Origin: Petasospora fabianii
Taxonomy: Eukaryota; Ascomycota; Saccharomycetes; Phaffomycetales; Wickerhamomycetaceae
Reading direction: 5' to 3'
Length of the DNA stretch: 51,647 nt
Assembly (NCBI GenBank): GCA_022641835.1
Contig: CP048728.1
Coordinates: forward strand, 1 to 51,647
Below the pieces are notes generated by a model, which did not search any database, had not been told where the DNA came from, and saw only the letters and a program-made list of their open reading frames with translations. The position numbers and the translations under genes are program-made. Position 1 is the first letter of the stretch, and the number at the start of each line of letters is the position of its first letter. Below are positions 10,295-35,804 of this stretch, one piece after another.

Positions 10295-10422
10295 TATATA
10301 AAAATATAAATATATATTACTTATAATAATAATAAATTATTATTATTATCTTATATTTAATATAATAATATATAGATATAAAATAATATAATATATAAAA
10401 ATAAAAAAGGGTAAGGTATAAT

Positions 10423-10432
10423 GAATATGAAA
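10423..10432 (-). terminator. 3' processing motif after nad5
   Basis: Minus-strand TTTCATATTC, 62 nt beyond the nad5 stop; same motif as behind cob, atp6, cox1 and cox2. Confidence 0.5.
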
Positions 10433-10493
10433 TAAAAATTATTGTATATATATATTGATATATTGTAATATTAAAATATATATATTAATAATA

Positions 10494-12422
10494 TTAGATA
10501 TAAATAATAATAATTAAAATTAATAAAGAGTATGAAATATAAATTAAATAATTATTAAATAAATGAGTATTATAATTAATTAAAGTTATAGATATATTAT
10601 TAAACATACGTTTTAAACCATTAGGTCCTAATATTTGTAAAATACCTTTATCAATTAAATTATTAAAGATACCAGATAGAACTAAAGCTTTTCTAATAAT
10701 TAAATTATTAAATATTTGATCAAATAAGAATCTAGTATTAAATAATGTATAGAAATTATATAATAATTTATTATTATAGATATAAATTAAATTATATTTA
10801 AATTCATAAATATAAATTAAAGAACTAATAGATAATATTATATTAATAATAGGTATTCATTTATAATAAATATTAATAGCAAAATGAGTATCTATTAAAC
10901 TTAAATTATTTGGATTAATAAATATACCATTTACATTATTACCTTGTCCTAAATATATATCTTGTAATATATAACCTATAAATAATGAACCTAAAGTTAA
11001 TATTAACATAGGTAAAATAAATAAATAAGTTGAATCATATATAAATGATCCATTTTTAAATTTAGGCATATTAAATTCATTAATATTATTATAAATAAAT
11101 TTACTTGATTGTGGAGTATTAATAAATGAATAATATATTAATTTTAATATATATATATTAGTTAATAAAGAACTTATTACTACTAATCAATATACTATTA
11201 AACCTGATATTGTATAACAACCTATAGATGATTCTATAATTATATCTTTAGAATAATAACCAGTTAATGAAGGTAAACCCATTAAAGATAATGAACCTAT
11301 TAATATACAAATATATGTTATAGGCATATATGCTAATAAACCACCTATATTTCTAATATCTTGATATTCATTAGCTATACTATGAATAATAGTACCAGCA
11401 CATATAAATAATAATGCTTTATATAAACTATGACATAAAACATGGAATAATGTTAAATTATAACTAGATAATCCTATAGAAACTAACATAATACCTAATT
11501 GACTCATAGTAGATAAAGCAATAATTCTTTTAATATCATTAGTATTAATAGCTATAAATCCAGCTACTAAACTAGTTATAGCACCTAATCATAATGATAA
11601 TAATAACATATTAGGACAATATTCCATAATATATGAAGATCTTATTAATAAATAAATACCAGCTATAACTAAAGTAGCTGCATGTAATAATACAGATACA
11701 GGTGTAGGACCTGCCATAGCTCATATTAATCAATTATGTAAACCTAATTGAGCACTTTTAGCACTAGCAGCTAAAATTAAACATAATATAATAATAGTAT
11801 TAATATCAGGATTAATATATGGAACTAATGAGAAAATAATAGAATAATTTAAAGATTTATAAATATAAATTAAATATACTAAACCAATAATAAAAAATAC
11901 ATCACCTACTTTATTAACTAAAATAGCATTTAAAGATGATTTAACATTATCAATATTATTATATCAAAAACCTATTAATAAAAATGAAGCTATACCAATA
12001 TATTCTCAACCTATAAATAACATTAAATAATTATCACCTAATACTAAAATTATCATAAATAATGTAAATAAAGCTAAATAAGTATAAAATCTTTGATTAT
12101 GACTATCACTTTCCATATATCCAGCTGCAAATATATTAACTATTAAAGATATAGTTATAATAGGTATTAACATAGTTATACTTAATAAATCTAAATTAAA
12201 TGAATAATCTATAGTTAAATATTCTATATTAACAAAATTTAATAAAGTTAATGTATATTCATTATCTGTTTTTAATATATCTATATAATAATAAATTAAT
12301 AATATAAATAATATAAATAAATTAGTTATATTAATAATTTTAGTTCAATTTACTCCTATATATCTTCCAAATAATCCACTTATTATTACATTTAATAATG
12401 GTAATAAAATAAATAAAATCAT
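10494..12422 (-). CDS. nad5: NADH dehydrogenase subunit 5
   Basis: Antiporter-like ND5 subunit of complex I, 642 aa. Conserved stretches include [52 protein letters not shown], and [17 protein letters not shown], with the Lys and His residues of the proton path. It begins [23 protein letters not shown] one base after the nad4L stop (TAA-T-ATG), so the two are surely co-transcribed. Ends IIIIYI before TAA at 10494. UGA encodes several Trp residues. No intron. Confidence 0.97.
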
Positions 12423-12423
12423 A

Positions 12424-12693
12424 TTATATATTTGTAGGTAAACTTCCTTTTAATTTATTATAATTTACTAATATTGTTAATCCTATTGCTGATTCTATTC
12501 CTGTTAATATTAATACTATTACTCCTCATACTAATCCTAATATATCATCATTTATATATCCACTTAATATTATAAATAATGTTACACCTAATAACATTAT
12601 CTCTATTGATATATATAATATAATTATATTAGATTTATGATTTATAATATATCCTATTAATCCTATAATTAATAATAACATTGTAAATTTCAT
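12424..12693 (-). CDS. nad4L: NADH dehydrogenase subunit 4L
   Basis: 89-residue ND4L subunit of complex I with three membrane helices. MKFTMLLLIIGLIGYIINHK, then IEIMLLGVTLFI with the conserved Glu, and TGIESAIGLTILVNYNK. Separated from nad5 by a single base, the conserved nad4L-nad5 pair of fungi. Upstream spacer 12694-12888 carries the cox3 3' motif and no gene. Confidence 0.96.
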
Positions 12694-12824
12694 TGTTTTT
12701 ATCTTTTATATATATTTTTATATAATATATTTTATATATATATACATATATATATATATTTATAATATTATATATTAATATTTATGTCATAAATAAGTTA
12801 AATTAAATTAATTTTAATTAAATT

Positions 12825-12834
12825 GAATATTAAG
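12825..12834 (-). terminator. 3' processing motif after cox3
   Basis: Minus-strand CTTAATATTC, about 55 nt beyond the cox3 stop; the AATATTC variant, closest to the yeast dodecamer core. Confidence 0.4.
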
Positions 12835-12888
12835 ATTATATTATTTAATATATAATTATATAGTATTATTATATATTAATAAAGAGTA

Positions 12889-13698
12889 TTAAGCTCCTCA
12901 TCAGTACATAACAATATATAAGAATAATCAAATAACATCAAGAACATGTAAGTATAAAATAGTAGTTTCATAGTTAACATGGTGAGTAGTTGTAAAGTGG
13001 TAGTTACGCATTCTTCAGTAACAAACAGCTAACATAACAATTAACATTCCCATATGAATAAAGTGTAATCCAGTACCTGCAAAGAATACTGAACCATAAA
13101 CACCATCAGCTAAAGTAAATGTAGCATTAGTATACTCAATATATTGACAAATTACAAAAATTACAATTAATCATAATGTTACAAATAAACCATTTAATGC
13201 ATGGTTTCTATTTCCTTCTATTGTAGCATGGTGACTATATGTAATAGTTGCTCCACTTGCTAATAAGATTATTGTATTTAATAATGGTAATTCTGTTGCT
13301 GAAATTGCTGTAATACCTACTGGTGGTCATACTGATCCTAATTCAATAGCTGGTGACATAGCTGAATGGAAGTATGCTCAGAAGATACCTGCAAATATTA
13401 AGATTTCTGATACTACAAATAATAAGAATCCATAGTTTAATCCTTTTCTTACTGCTAATGTATGATCTCCTAAATATGTCCCTTCTGCAATAATATCTCT
13501 AAATCATAATGTCATATTATATAATACTAAGATAAATGATGCAAAGAATACTGTATTACCTGCAATATATCCATGCATTGTTAATCCTAATGATAACATT
13601 GCTGATAATAATGAAAATGATATTGTAATAGGTCATGGTGATGGCTCTACTAAATGGAATGGAAATAGTTGATGACGTGATCTTTCTAAATGTGTCAT
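12889..13698 (-). CDS. cox3: Cytochrome c oxidase subunit 3
   Basis: 269-residue, seven-helix subunit of complex IV. Starts [20 protein letters not shown] and ends [12 protein letters not shown] before TAA at 12889. Conserved blocks: [41 protein letters not shown], and the helix [20 protein letters not shown] codes the Trp pair at the C-terminus and others. Upstream are tRNA-Arg and tRNA-Phe; nad4L-nad5 follow. Confidence 0.98.
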
Positions 13699-13871
13699 TT
13701 ATTATTTATTTTTATTTAATAATTATTACTTACTTTATTTCAGTTAATTAATACTCTTTATTAATCTTTATTTTTTTTTTCCTTTTGACTTAAATATATT
13801 ATATAATATATTTACAATCATTATATTTATTATATAATTATTATCCTTTATTTATTTTTATTTAAAATAAT

Positions 13872-13941
13872 ATTCCTTCTATGAGTTGAACATAGATAAA
13901 TAATATTAGAAGTATTATGCTTTGCCATTAAGCTAAAGGAA
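13872..13941 (-). tRNA. trnR(ucu): tRNA-Arg(UCU)
   Basis: Acceptor TTCCTTT/GAAGGAA, anticodon stem TAATA/TATTA with loop CTTCTAA giving UCU. Reads AGR codons. Confidence 0.92.
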
Positions 13942-13958
13942 TCATAATTATTTATATT

Positions 13959-14031
13959 TGCCCTTAAAAAGAATTGAACTTATATAGATAGAACTTCACT
14001 CTACTGCTTTACCAGATTAAGCTATAAGGGC
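13959..14031 (-). tRNA. trnF: tRNA-Phe(GAA)
   Basis: Acceptor GCCCTTA/TAAGGGC, anticodon stem GTAGA/TCTAT with loop GTGAAGT giving GAA. Confidence 0.94.
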
Positions 14032-14134
14032 TTTTAATTATATTATATTAATTATATAATATTATATATATATATTTTATATTTATATTTCTTATATAAA
14101 TATAATAAAATTTAATATATATTAAATATTTAAT

Positions 14135-14144
14135 TGAATATTAA
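14135..14144 (-). terminator. 3' processing motif after nad1
   Basis: Minus-strand TTTAATATTC variant, about 115 nt beyond the nad1 stop and beyond a palindrome (14189-14231). Confidence 0.35.
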
Positions 14145-14188
14145 AAAGATATTTATATATAATATAATATATTAATTATATATAAATA

Positions 14189-14241
14189 TTATAATTGTAT
14201 TAATAATTATGATTATTAATATAATGATAATTCTACGTAAT
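14189..14241. repeat. Palindrome copy 1, behind nad1
   Basis: Imperfect member of the palindrome family: arms around TAATAATTATGATTATTA, followed by the family tail TCTACGTAAT. Lies immediately downstream of the nad1 stop (14256). Confidence 0.75.
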
Positions 14242-14255
14242 AATTATATTATATA

Positions 14256-15287
14256 TTATCCATATAATGCAAAAGCATCAAATATATATAATAAATTAGG
14301 GATTAAAACTAAAATAGCGAATAGAAGAGGTATAAAGATAACTCAACATAAATTAACTAATAAATCATAACGTAAACGAGGGAAACTAGCACGAACTCAA
14401 ATAAATCCATAAATAAGTATAATAGATTTAATACTAATACTTAAAGCATAAGAAATACTTTCTAATAAGTAAATATAAGATAAATTATTAATATTAAAGA
14501 TATTAATTAAAGTTTGAATAGGTAAAATATTACCTATATATCCTCCATAAAATAAAATAACATTTAAGAAACATATAACAACAATATTATTATATTCAGT
14601 TAAATAAAATGATACAAAAGGAGAAGCACTTAATTCAGTCATATGACCTGAAACTAATTCAGATTCAGCTTCAATATTATCAAAAGGAGGACGACCAGTT
14701 TCAGCAACACTAGCGATATAATAAGTTATAGCTATAGGTAATAAAGGTAAACCTAATCAAATAGCTTGTTGATTTTCTATAAAACTATTAATATTTAAAG
14801 TATTATCTAAATATAAACATATTATAATATCAGTAGTTAATATTAATTCATAACTTATTAATTGAGCTGTTGAACGTATACTAGCTAATAAACTAAATTT
14901 AGAATTAGATGATCATCCTACTAATAATGTTCCAAATACTCCTATACTTCCTATTACTAATAAATATAATATACTATATTCAATATCACTTATTGCTATA
15001 CCTGGACCAAATGGTATTACTCCTCATGATAATAATGCAAAACATAAAGCAATAATTGGACTTATAATTATTAATATTTTATCTGATTCTCTTACTATAA
15101 TTATTTCTTTTAATAATAATTTTAATGCATCTGCGATTGGCATTAATAAACCATAATATCCTACTATATTAGGACCTAATCTTCTTTGCATATATGCTAA
15201 TGTTTTTCTTTCTGCTACTGTTAAATAAGCTACACATAATAACACACATACAAATAATAATAACATCTCTATTATGTTAAATAACAT
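14256..15287 (-). CDS. nad1: NADH dehydrogenase subunit 1
   Basis: 343-residue ND1 subunit that forms the quinone channel of complex [21 protein letters not shown], then the highly conserved [19 protein letters not shown] and [15 protein letters not shown], and the acidic loop [18 protein letters not shown]. Ends [14 protein letters not shown] = Trp. Both flanks carry palindromes of the same family. Confidence 0.97.
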
Positions 15288-15357
15288 TTCTGTATTTTTA
15301 ATTATTATTTTTATATAATAAGTTAAATCATTCTTAATTTTTATTATTTATATAAAT

Positions 15358-15411
15358 ATTATAATTATATTAATAATCATGATTATTAATATAATTATAA
15401 GTTTACGTGAT
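15358..15411. repeat. Palindrome copy 2, between nad6 and nad1
   Basis: A 38-bp perfect palindrome centred on TAATAATCATGATTATTA with outer arms ATAATTAT, followed on the plus strand by AAGTTTACGTGA. It lies about 100 nt beyond the nad6 stop. Confidence 0.85.
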
Positions 15412-15514
15412 TATATATTTTATATAAATAATAATATAAAAACTATTATTAAATAAAAAATATTTTATATTTTATTAATATTATTATATTAATATTTTAT
15501 TATATTTTATTATA

Positions 15515-16113
15515 TTATTTATTAAATGTTAAGACAATAGCACTAACTATAGAGAATAATAAAATAATAGATAAAGCTATAAATAAGATAGAATATTCAG
15601 TATATAATAAATATCCTATTTGATTTAAATGATTAAAATTAAATAAATTATTTCAATTATTTTCATATATATATGATATATTAGATGAATAATTATTATA
15701 AGAATAAATATTTTTATTAAATTAATAACATGTTTATATAAAAAATATACTATTAATATTATTAAAGGATAATTATTACTATTAATATTATTATTTAAAC
15801 CTATATTAAGTAAAGTATGACTAAAACTATTATGATCAACTGTATTTACTGATGAAAATAATGATAATATAAATAAAAATAATATAGCTATAGCTCCTAT
15901 ATATACTAATAAATATAATAAACTCATTATACTAATTCCTATAAAATATAAATATAATGATATATTTATAAATAATAATATTAAATATAATATACTATAC
16001 ATTGGGTTACTTACTACTATTATTAATACTGCACTTATTATTGATAATAATCCTATAATATCTAATATCATATTACTATTTAACATATTGATATCCATTA
16101 AATTATATAACAT
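15515..16113 (-). CDS. nad6: NADH dehydrogenase subunit 6, frame interrupted
   Basis: ND6 membrane subunit of complex I. The N-terminal frame gives DIIGLLSIISAVLIIVVSNP and LYLLVYIGAIAILFLFILS, the conserved ND6 helix with the pi-bulge region. The C-terminal frame, one base away, gives LYTEYSILFIALSIILLFSIVSAIVL and TAA at 15515, also typical of ND6. The frames meet near 15716-15723 at AATTTAAT, the same octamer as at the nad2 break; one more T would join them. Start could be at 16113 or at an ATG 5 or 9 codons later. Confidence 0.88.
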
Positions 16114-16276
16114 TTTCGTATTTTTTACAATTAATAATAATAATAAATTATTATTATTATGAATATATTATATATATATATATCTATCTTATCTATATTA
16201 AATATATATATATAATATATTAATTATTTAAGTTTTATGAATAATATTCATTATTTATATAATTATTATATATAAT

Positions 16277-16350
16277 CGTTTTTAGATGGATTTGAACCAC
16301 CAGTAGTCTCATTAACAGTGAGATGCTTTACCTGATTAAGCTATAAAAAC
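16277..16350 (-). tRNA. trnN: tRNA-Asn(GUU)
   Basis: Acceptor GTTTTTA/TAAAAAC, anticodon stem TCTCA/TGAGA with loop CTGTTAA giving GUU. Confidence 0.95.
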
Positions 16351-16360
16351 TTTAATTAAA

Positions 16361-16446
16361 TGAAGAGGGCATGAATCGAACATGCGAGGGAATACATCCG
16401 TTGAGTTTACAGCTCAATACCAACTACCAACATTGATAACCCCTTC
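16361..16446 (-). tRNA. trnY: tRNA-Tyr(GUA)
   Basis: 86 nt with a long variable arm. Acceptor GAAGGGG/CCTCTTC, anticodon stem TTGAG/CTCAA with loop CTGTAAA giving GUA, T stem GCATG/CATGC. Confidence 0.95.
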
Positions 16447-16491
16447 TTACATAATATATATATATCTATATATATAAATTATTTTATATAA

Positions 16492-16562
16492 TGGAGTTAA
16501 TGAGAATCGAACTCATATTTACTGCATGCAACACAATTGTTTTACCATTAAACTATAACCCC
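16492..16562 (-). tRNA. trnA: tRNA-Ala(UGC)
   Basis: Acceptor GGGGTTA/TAACTCC, anticodon stem ATTGT/GCAGT with loop GTTGCAT giving UGC. Confidence 0.93.
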
Positions 16563-16585
16563 ATAATTAATAAATAAATATATAA

Positions 16586-16671
16586 CGGATAAAGAGGGAT
16601 TCGAACCCCCGGTGTATAAAATACACTTAATAGCTCAAATATTATACCTTAAACCACTCGGTCATTTATCC
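16586..16671 (-). tRNA. trnS(uga): tRNA-Ser(UGA)
   Basis: 86 nt class II. Acceptor GGATAAA/TTTATCC, anticodon stem TAATA/TATTA with loop TTTGAGC giving UGA, large variable arm. Confidence 0.95.
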
Positions 16672-16695
16672 TTATATTAAAATAATTAATTATTA

Positions 16696-16766
16696 TGAGT
16701 TTAACTGGAATCGAACCAATATTTTTACCTTATCAAAGTAACATTTTACCGTTAAATTATAAACTC
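16696..16766 (-). tRNA. trnI: tRNA-Ile(GAU)
   Basis: Acceptor GAGTTTA/TAAACTC, anticodon stem TTACT/GGTAA with loop TTGATAA giving GAU; reads AUU and AUC. Confidence 0.92.
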
Positions 16767-16819
16767 GAATATTAAATATAATATATATTAACTTATATAT
16801 ATATTAAATTTAATTAAAT

Positions 16820-16829
16820 GAATATGAAA
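16820..16829 (-). terminator. 3' processing motif after atp6
   Basis: Minus-strand TTTCATATTC, 36 nt beyond the atp6 stop. Confidence 0.5.
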
Positions 16830-16864
16830 AATATATTATTAAATATTATTAATAATTATAATAA

Positions 16865-17635
16865 TTAGTGTAAGTATAATCCATCTTTAATATATCCACT
16901 AGCTAAAATAGAGAATACATAACTTTGAATCATAGCAATAGCAAATTCTAAAACAACAATAGCTAAAATACCAGCTAAAGGGATAAATCCTAAAACGAAA
17001 GTTAAAATAGATACACTCATTAAATTAAATACTAATGAACCTAAAATAGCCATTAGAAGGTGCCCTGAAAGTGTATTGGCAGATAAACGTAAACCTAATG
17101 AAATAGCACGAGCTGAGTATGATAATAATTCAATTAATACTAATAAAGGAGCTAAAGGTAAAGGACAACCAGCAGGTACTCAAAGTCCAAAGAACTCTAA
17201 TCCATGGTTATAGAATCCTAATATTGTAATTCCTAATCAAATAACTACAGATAATGATACGATAAATACTAAATGAGCTGAGATAGCAAATGAGTAAGGT
17301 ATCATACTAATTAAATTAGCTGTAAAGATAAAGATAAAGAAAGTATAAATTAATGGGAAGTAGTATCCTCCTAATTTACCACCTATTTGTCCTGATACCA
17401 TATTATGAATTGTATCATACATAGCTTCTTGTGATACATATCATCTACTTCCTACTATTTTTCCATTATTATCTGTTAATAATGCTAAACCTAATATTAC
17501 TATTAATACAAATACACAATATACTGTAAATGTTGTTATACTTAAATTTGATAAATCTATAAATGGTGATACAAATCCCATAAATACTTTAATATCAAAT
17601 TGATCTAATGGTGAATTTACCATAATGTTTGTCAT
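16865..17635 (-). CDS. atp6: ATP synthase subunit a
   Basis: 256-residue subunit a of the F1Fo ATP synthase, which forms the proton channel against the c ring. Starts MTNIMVNSPLDQFDIKVFMG, a fungal leader that is probably clipped. Conserved helix SLGLRLSANTLSGHLLMAIL carries the essential Arg; the last helix is LEFAIAMIQSYVFSILASGY. Ends KDGLYLH. It follows atp8 as in most yeasts, with its own ATATAAGTA 64 nt upstream. Confidence 0.98.
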
Positions 17636-17693
17636 TCTTTTTTGATTATTTGACTATATTAAATAATTTAATTATTTTTAATTTAATTTATTA

Positions 17694-17728
17694 TTTAATA
17701 CTTATATTTACTTATTTATTATTCAATA
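17694..17728. repeat. 35-nt direct repeat, copy A
   Basis: Block beginning TTTAATACTTATATTTACTT and identical over 35 nt to 35323-35357. This copy is the atp6 leader; it contains the promoter-like site. Confidence 0.85.
17699..17707 (-). promoter_or_regulatory. ATATAAGTA promoter between atp8 and atp6
   Basis: Exact nonanucleotide 64 nt ahead of atp6. It is part of a 35-nt block (17694-17728) that occurs again without change at 35323-35357 ahead of the rnl intron ORF. Confidence 0.5.
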
Positions 17729-17781
17729 ATTAATTGAATTATTAATATATATATATAATATATATATTATTTTTATTTATA

Positions 17782-17928
17782 TTATAATTTAGAGATAAAT
17801 AATCTTGTAACGTATAGACGTAAAATTCTTGGTAATAAGAATTGTGAGAATAATACTAGTAAAACTACTAATAATATAAATCCATATGTTAATTGATTTA
17901 AGAAGTAAAATGGTACTAATTGTGGCAT
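17782..17928 (-). CDS. atp8: ATP synthase subunit 8
   Basis: 48-residue stator protein of the Fo sector. MPQLVPFYFLNQLTYGFI is the fungal atp8 signature; one membrane helix, LLVVLLVLFSQFLLP, then the basic tail RILRLYVTRLFISKL before TAA. Too short for many gene finders. Sits between cox1 and atp6, the conserved cox1-atp8-atp6 order. Confidence 0.97.
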   Translation of the reverse strand: MPQLVPFYFLNQLTYGFILLVVLLVLFSQFLLPRILRLYVTRLFISKL

Positions 17929-18137
17929 TTTTACTATATTTTTATTAATTTAATAAACATAATTAATTATATTTTTTTAATTATGATTTAATATTTATTA
18001 ATATATATTATTTATTTTTATATAGATATTTTTATATCTTATCTATATATAAATAATAGTTAATATATTATATTTCTATAATATATAATTATATATATAT
18101 TACAATATATATATAATGATAAATTTATAATTTTGCT

Positions 18138-18146
18138 TACTTATAT
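18138..18146 (-). promoter_or_regulatory. ATATAAGTA promoter ahead of atp8
   Basis: Exact nonanucleotide on the minus strand 210 nt ahead of the atp8 start. Confidence 0.5.
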
Positions 18147-18377
18147 TAAATAATATATTATTAATATATTTATTATTATTATTTAATATATTATTATTAT
18201 TATTATTTAGTATATTATTATTATTTAGTTTATTATTATTATTTAGTATATTATTATTTAGTATATTATTATTAATATATAATATATTTTTATTATTAAA
18301 TATGTTATAATTATTATTAATTTTATATAATTATTATAAATATAATTATAATTATATAAAAAAATAAGTATAAAAAT

Positions 18378-18387
18378 GAATATGAAA
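18378..18387 (-). terminator. 3' processing motif after cox1
   Basis: Minus-strand TTTCATATTC, 66 nt beyond the cox1 stop. Confidence 0.5.
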
Positions 18388-18452
18388 TAGAAGTTATTAA
18401 AATAATAAAATAATATAATTTAGTATATTATTAATTATTATATTTAATAAAA

Positions 18453-32525
<14,073 letters not shown>

Positions 32526-33265
32526 TGTTTTATTGTTTATTATTGTTCCTATTAATTAATTATACATATATATAATATCTTAATATTTATATATATATTT
32601 AGATATATTTTATGTATATTTTAATATAATTTATCTTATTAATAGGTAGTTATATAATTTTTATTATATATTTTTATATATTTATATTTATAAATTTAAT
32701 AATATTAAATATAATATTATTTTTATAAATATAAATTTTTATAAATTAAATATTATTTATTAATATTTAATTACATTATATTATTTTTATATTATATTAT
32801 AAATAATATAATATAATTAATATTTCATTCATTACATTATTAAATAATGAATCATATATATTTATATTATTTCTATTATAGTATGATATATAATATAATA
32901 TATATCATTTTAAATTTTATAAATACATAATATAATAATATTATATTAATCATATTTATATTTTTTATTTATATGTTATAAATAAATATTTATTAGCATA
33001 TATATTATACATATATCTATATATATATATTTAATATATATATAATTGATATGTATAATATAATTATATTTTTTATAGAATAATTAATTAATTAATTTAA
33101 TTAATTAATAGTAATACTTTATTATTCTTTCTTATATAATAATAATTTTTATAATTATTATAGATTATTTAATTATATAATATTATGTTATATAATATGA
33201 TATATTATAAAATATCATTAAATCTAGTATAAATAGTATTATAATACTACATATAAATATATAAG
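32526..33265. other. Spacer ahead of cox1
   Basis: 740 nt of almost pure A/T between tRNA-Cys and cox1. I see no gene and no exact promoter; a one-mismatch ATATAAGTG lies further up, at 33472-33480. The region is presumably the cox1 5' leader. Confidence 0.8.
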
Positions 33266-33337
33266 AGAGAGGAGAGGGAATCGAACCCTTTTGTTACAAA
33301 TTTGCAATTTGTATGAGCTACCTTGCTCGCTCCTCTC
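33266..33337 (-). tRNA. trnC: tRNA-Cys(GCA)
   Basis: Acceptor GAGAGGA/TCCTCTC, anticodon stem ACAAA/TTTGT with loop TTGCAAA giving GCA. Confidence 0.95.
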
Positions 33338-33379
33338 TTAGTTATAATTAAATTATTTTTAATTTAATTATTTAATTAT

Positions 33380-33451
33380 TAATCTCAACCAGAATCGAAC
33401 TGGTACTCTCATCGTGAAGGGATGATGTTATAACCATTTAACTATAAGATC
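33380..33451 (-). tRNA. trnE: tRNA-Glu(UUC)
   Basis: Acceptor GATCTTA/TGAGATT, anticodon stem CATC/GATG with loop CCTTCAC giving UUC, T arm ACCAG/CTGGT. Confidence 0.93.
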
Positions 33452-33643
33452 TTTAAATTATTAAAATTTATTCACTTATATAGTAGAAAAATGAATATAT
33501 TAATAATAATAATATTATCTCTTATATATATATACTATAGTATATATTATATTATATATGTTTTATATTTATGTTATATGATAAAATATATTTATGTATA
33601 TGATAAAATATGTTTGTTTATGTTTATATTTAAGATATAATAA

Positions 33644-33716
33644 TGTTGCATTAGAGAGTTGAACTCTAAACCTTTTGATTACAAAACAAACGCTCTACCA
33701 ATTGAGCTAATGCAAC
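33644..33716 (-). tRNA. trnT: tRNA-Thr(UGU)
   Basis: Acceptor GTTGCAT/ATGCAAC, anticodon loop TTTGTAA giving UGU. Directly behind the rnl 3' end. Confidence 0.93.
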
Positions 33717-34177
33717 TTAAGTAAATAAATAAAAATATGTTAAGATTAGAAGTTATAATGCAAATTAGTTAATTAGTTAAATAGACAATTAATTGCCATT
33801 CACTATTATAAGATTATGTTATATAATCACTAATATTATTATATCTGTAAAACAAATTCGTATTTCATATGCTTTCAATACTTATAATTTATGAATTTAG
33901 CTAAACTACATAGATTTATAATATAAAACAAAATTAATATTTATGTATTAATAATTAATATATTTCTTTAAATTAAGAAAATTATTATTAAATCTAATAA
34001 TTCACCATTGATTCATTGTAAATGGTCCTTTCGTACTAACTTACAGATTTACTTTTATAATATAACACAGAAGATAGGAACCATACTGTCTCACGACGTA
34101 TTTACGTTTAATCCATATTTTTCAATATGGAACAGACTATAGCTTCAATTTAATTTTTATATTTTTTTGTTAATTAA

Positions 34178-35278
34178 TTAATTTTTTAATTTATTTAATT
34201 TTCATTCTTCAAATGTTAAATTTTGAGAATTAGTTGTTGTATTATATAATAATAATAATATTTTATTATTTGTTATTGGATTATTTTTATCATTAATTAA
34301 TTTATATATTTCAATAAAATTATAAAATTTATATAATTTTATTTTTAAACTATCTAAATTATTTAAATCAATATTTTCCATATTTTCTATACCTAACATT
34401 TTAGGTATTATAATATTATAAATATCATTTATATTAGTATTAATATAACTTATTGATCTTTCAATTTTATGATATTTTACTATACCTTTATTATTAAAAT
34501 AATTTAATAATTCCATTAATATTTTATCATTATAACTATCTTGAATTATTTTAAATGTTACATCTAAACTATTTTTATTTTTATTTTTTATTAAACGTAT
34601 ATTTAGACTTCCATCTCCATCAAATAATCCACATATAAATTCCTTTGTTAAAGGTTGAGTATTATTTGGTATACGTTCATGTTCATTTGTAAATAATTCA
34701 TTTAATGTTAATTTACTTAATTCTGAACTATATTTATTTATATAATAATAATAATCAAAATTTGATATTGTTTTTTTATTTATTATTATATCTTGTTCAT
34801 CTTTAGTTAAATGACGTAATTGTTTTGTTAATGGAACCATTGGATTAATATTTGTAGATAACATCATACAAAATAATCATAAATTTGATTTATATATTAT
34901 TTTTTCATTTATTAAAATATTTACTAATAATTTAAATTTTAAATATGAAAAATATCTATTACCTCTTACTTGATATTTATCAAAAAATGGTAATACTACA
35001 TTTACAATATCTTTTAGATTTGTTATTGTATAACTTGCTATTTTATTATTAGCTTTTTTTATACTTCCTAAATTATTTAATCTTTTTTTTATCTCTTCTA
35101 ATATATAAATATTATCTTTATGTTGCTTTACTATAAATCTTGGATTTATATAAAGTTTATTTTTACCTTTAATTATACTATTTGTAAATGTTCCATCTGC
35201 ATGTACAAATCCTGATATATAATTATTGTTTAATTTGTTTTTATTTTTATGTATATCTTTTTTTGTCATTTTTGTCAT
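34178..35278 (-). CDS. rnl intron 4 LAGLIDADG protein, free-standing ORF
   Basis: ORF inside the last rnl intron (35623-34105). Starts MTKMTKKDIHKNKNKLNN and ends KLNKLKN at 34178, reading one internal UGA as Trp (KSNLWLFCMM). Motifs YISGFVHADGTFTNSI and FICGLFDGDGSLNIRL, both intact, so probably a homing endonuclease. Because rnl is not translated, this ORF needs its own start; an ATATAAGTA site 50 nt upstream and a leader block shared with atp6 could provide it. Confidence 0.87.
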
Positions 35279-35322
35279 TATTTTTATATATTTAATATAA
35301 ATAAATATATTATTTATTTATA

Positions 35323-35357
35323 TTTAATACTTATATTTACTTATTTATTATTCAATA
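35323..35357. repeat. 35-nt direct repeat, copy B
   Basis: Identical over 35 nt to the atp6 leader block at 17694-17728. Here it lies inside rnl intron 4, 45-80 nt ahead of the LAGLIDADG start. Confidence 0.85.
35328..35336 (-). promoter_or_regulatory. ATATAAGTA site inside rnl intron 4
   Basis: Exact nonanucleotide 50 nt ahead of the intron ORF. It could drive the intron protein on its own, or be only a copied atp6 leader. Confidence 0.4.
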
Positions 35358-35804
35358 CTTATTGAATATTTATTAAAAAATTAATTAATTAAAAAAATAT
35401 TTAATTAAATGTTGATTTAATTATATATAACTCTTGTCGTTATATATCCAATATATATTTTTTTATATATTGAGTCGTTACGGGCCTAATCAAATATATA
35501 ATATATTATATATTTATTAACTCCCACGGTATTAGCATGTTATATATTATATATATAATTTAGCCTTCACCGTTTTCAATCAATTATCGATTTCTCTCAC
35601 AAGAAAAAGGGGCAATATTGATTACCCAACTCACGTAACCTTTTAATTGACGAACAGTCAAACCCTTACTAGCTGCTACAACCAGTAGGATAGGTCGAGT
35701 CGACCAAAACTCTTATTTATTGTTAACGTAATAACATTTAATTATTACTTCAATATATTACTATATTGTTCAGACTATGTCATAAATTACAATTATTTTT
35801 TTTT

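Larger units (their letters stand above)
17929..18452. other. Spacer between cox1 and atp8
   Basis: 524 nt, almost only A and T, with runs of TTATTATTATTTAGTATA-like units at 18155-18290. Apart from the cox1 3' motif and a promoter-like site I see no gene. Confidence 0.8.

Noticed and set aside
34178-35278. Two separate ORFs split at 34868-34876
   Set aside because: The break is a UGA codon, which is Trp in this genome; read with code 4 it is one LAGLIDADG protein.
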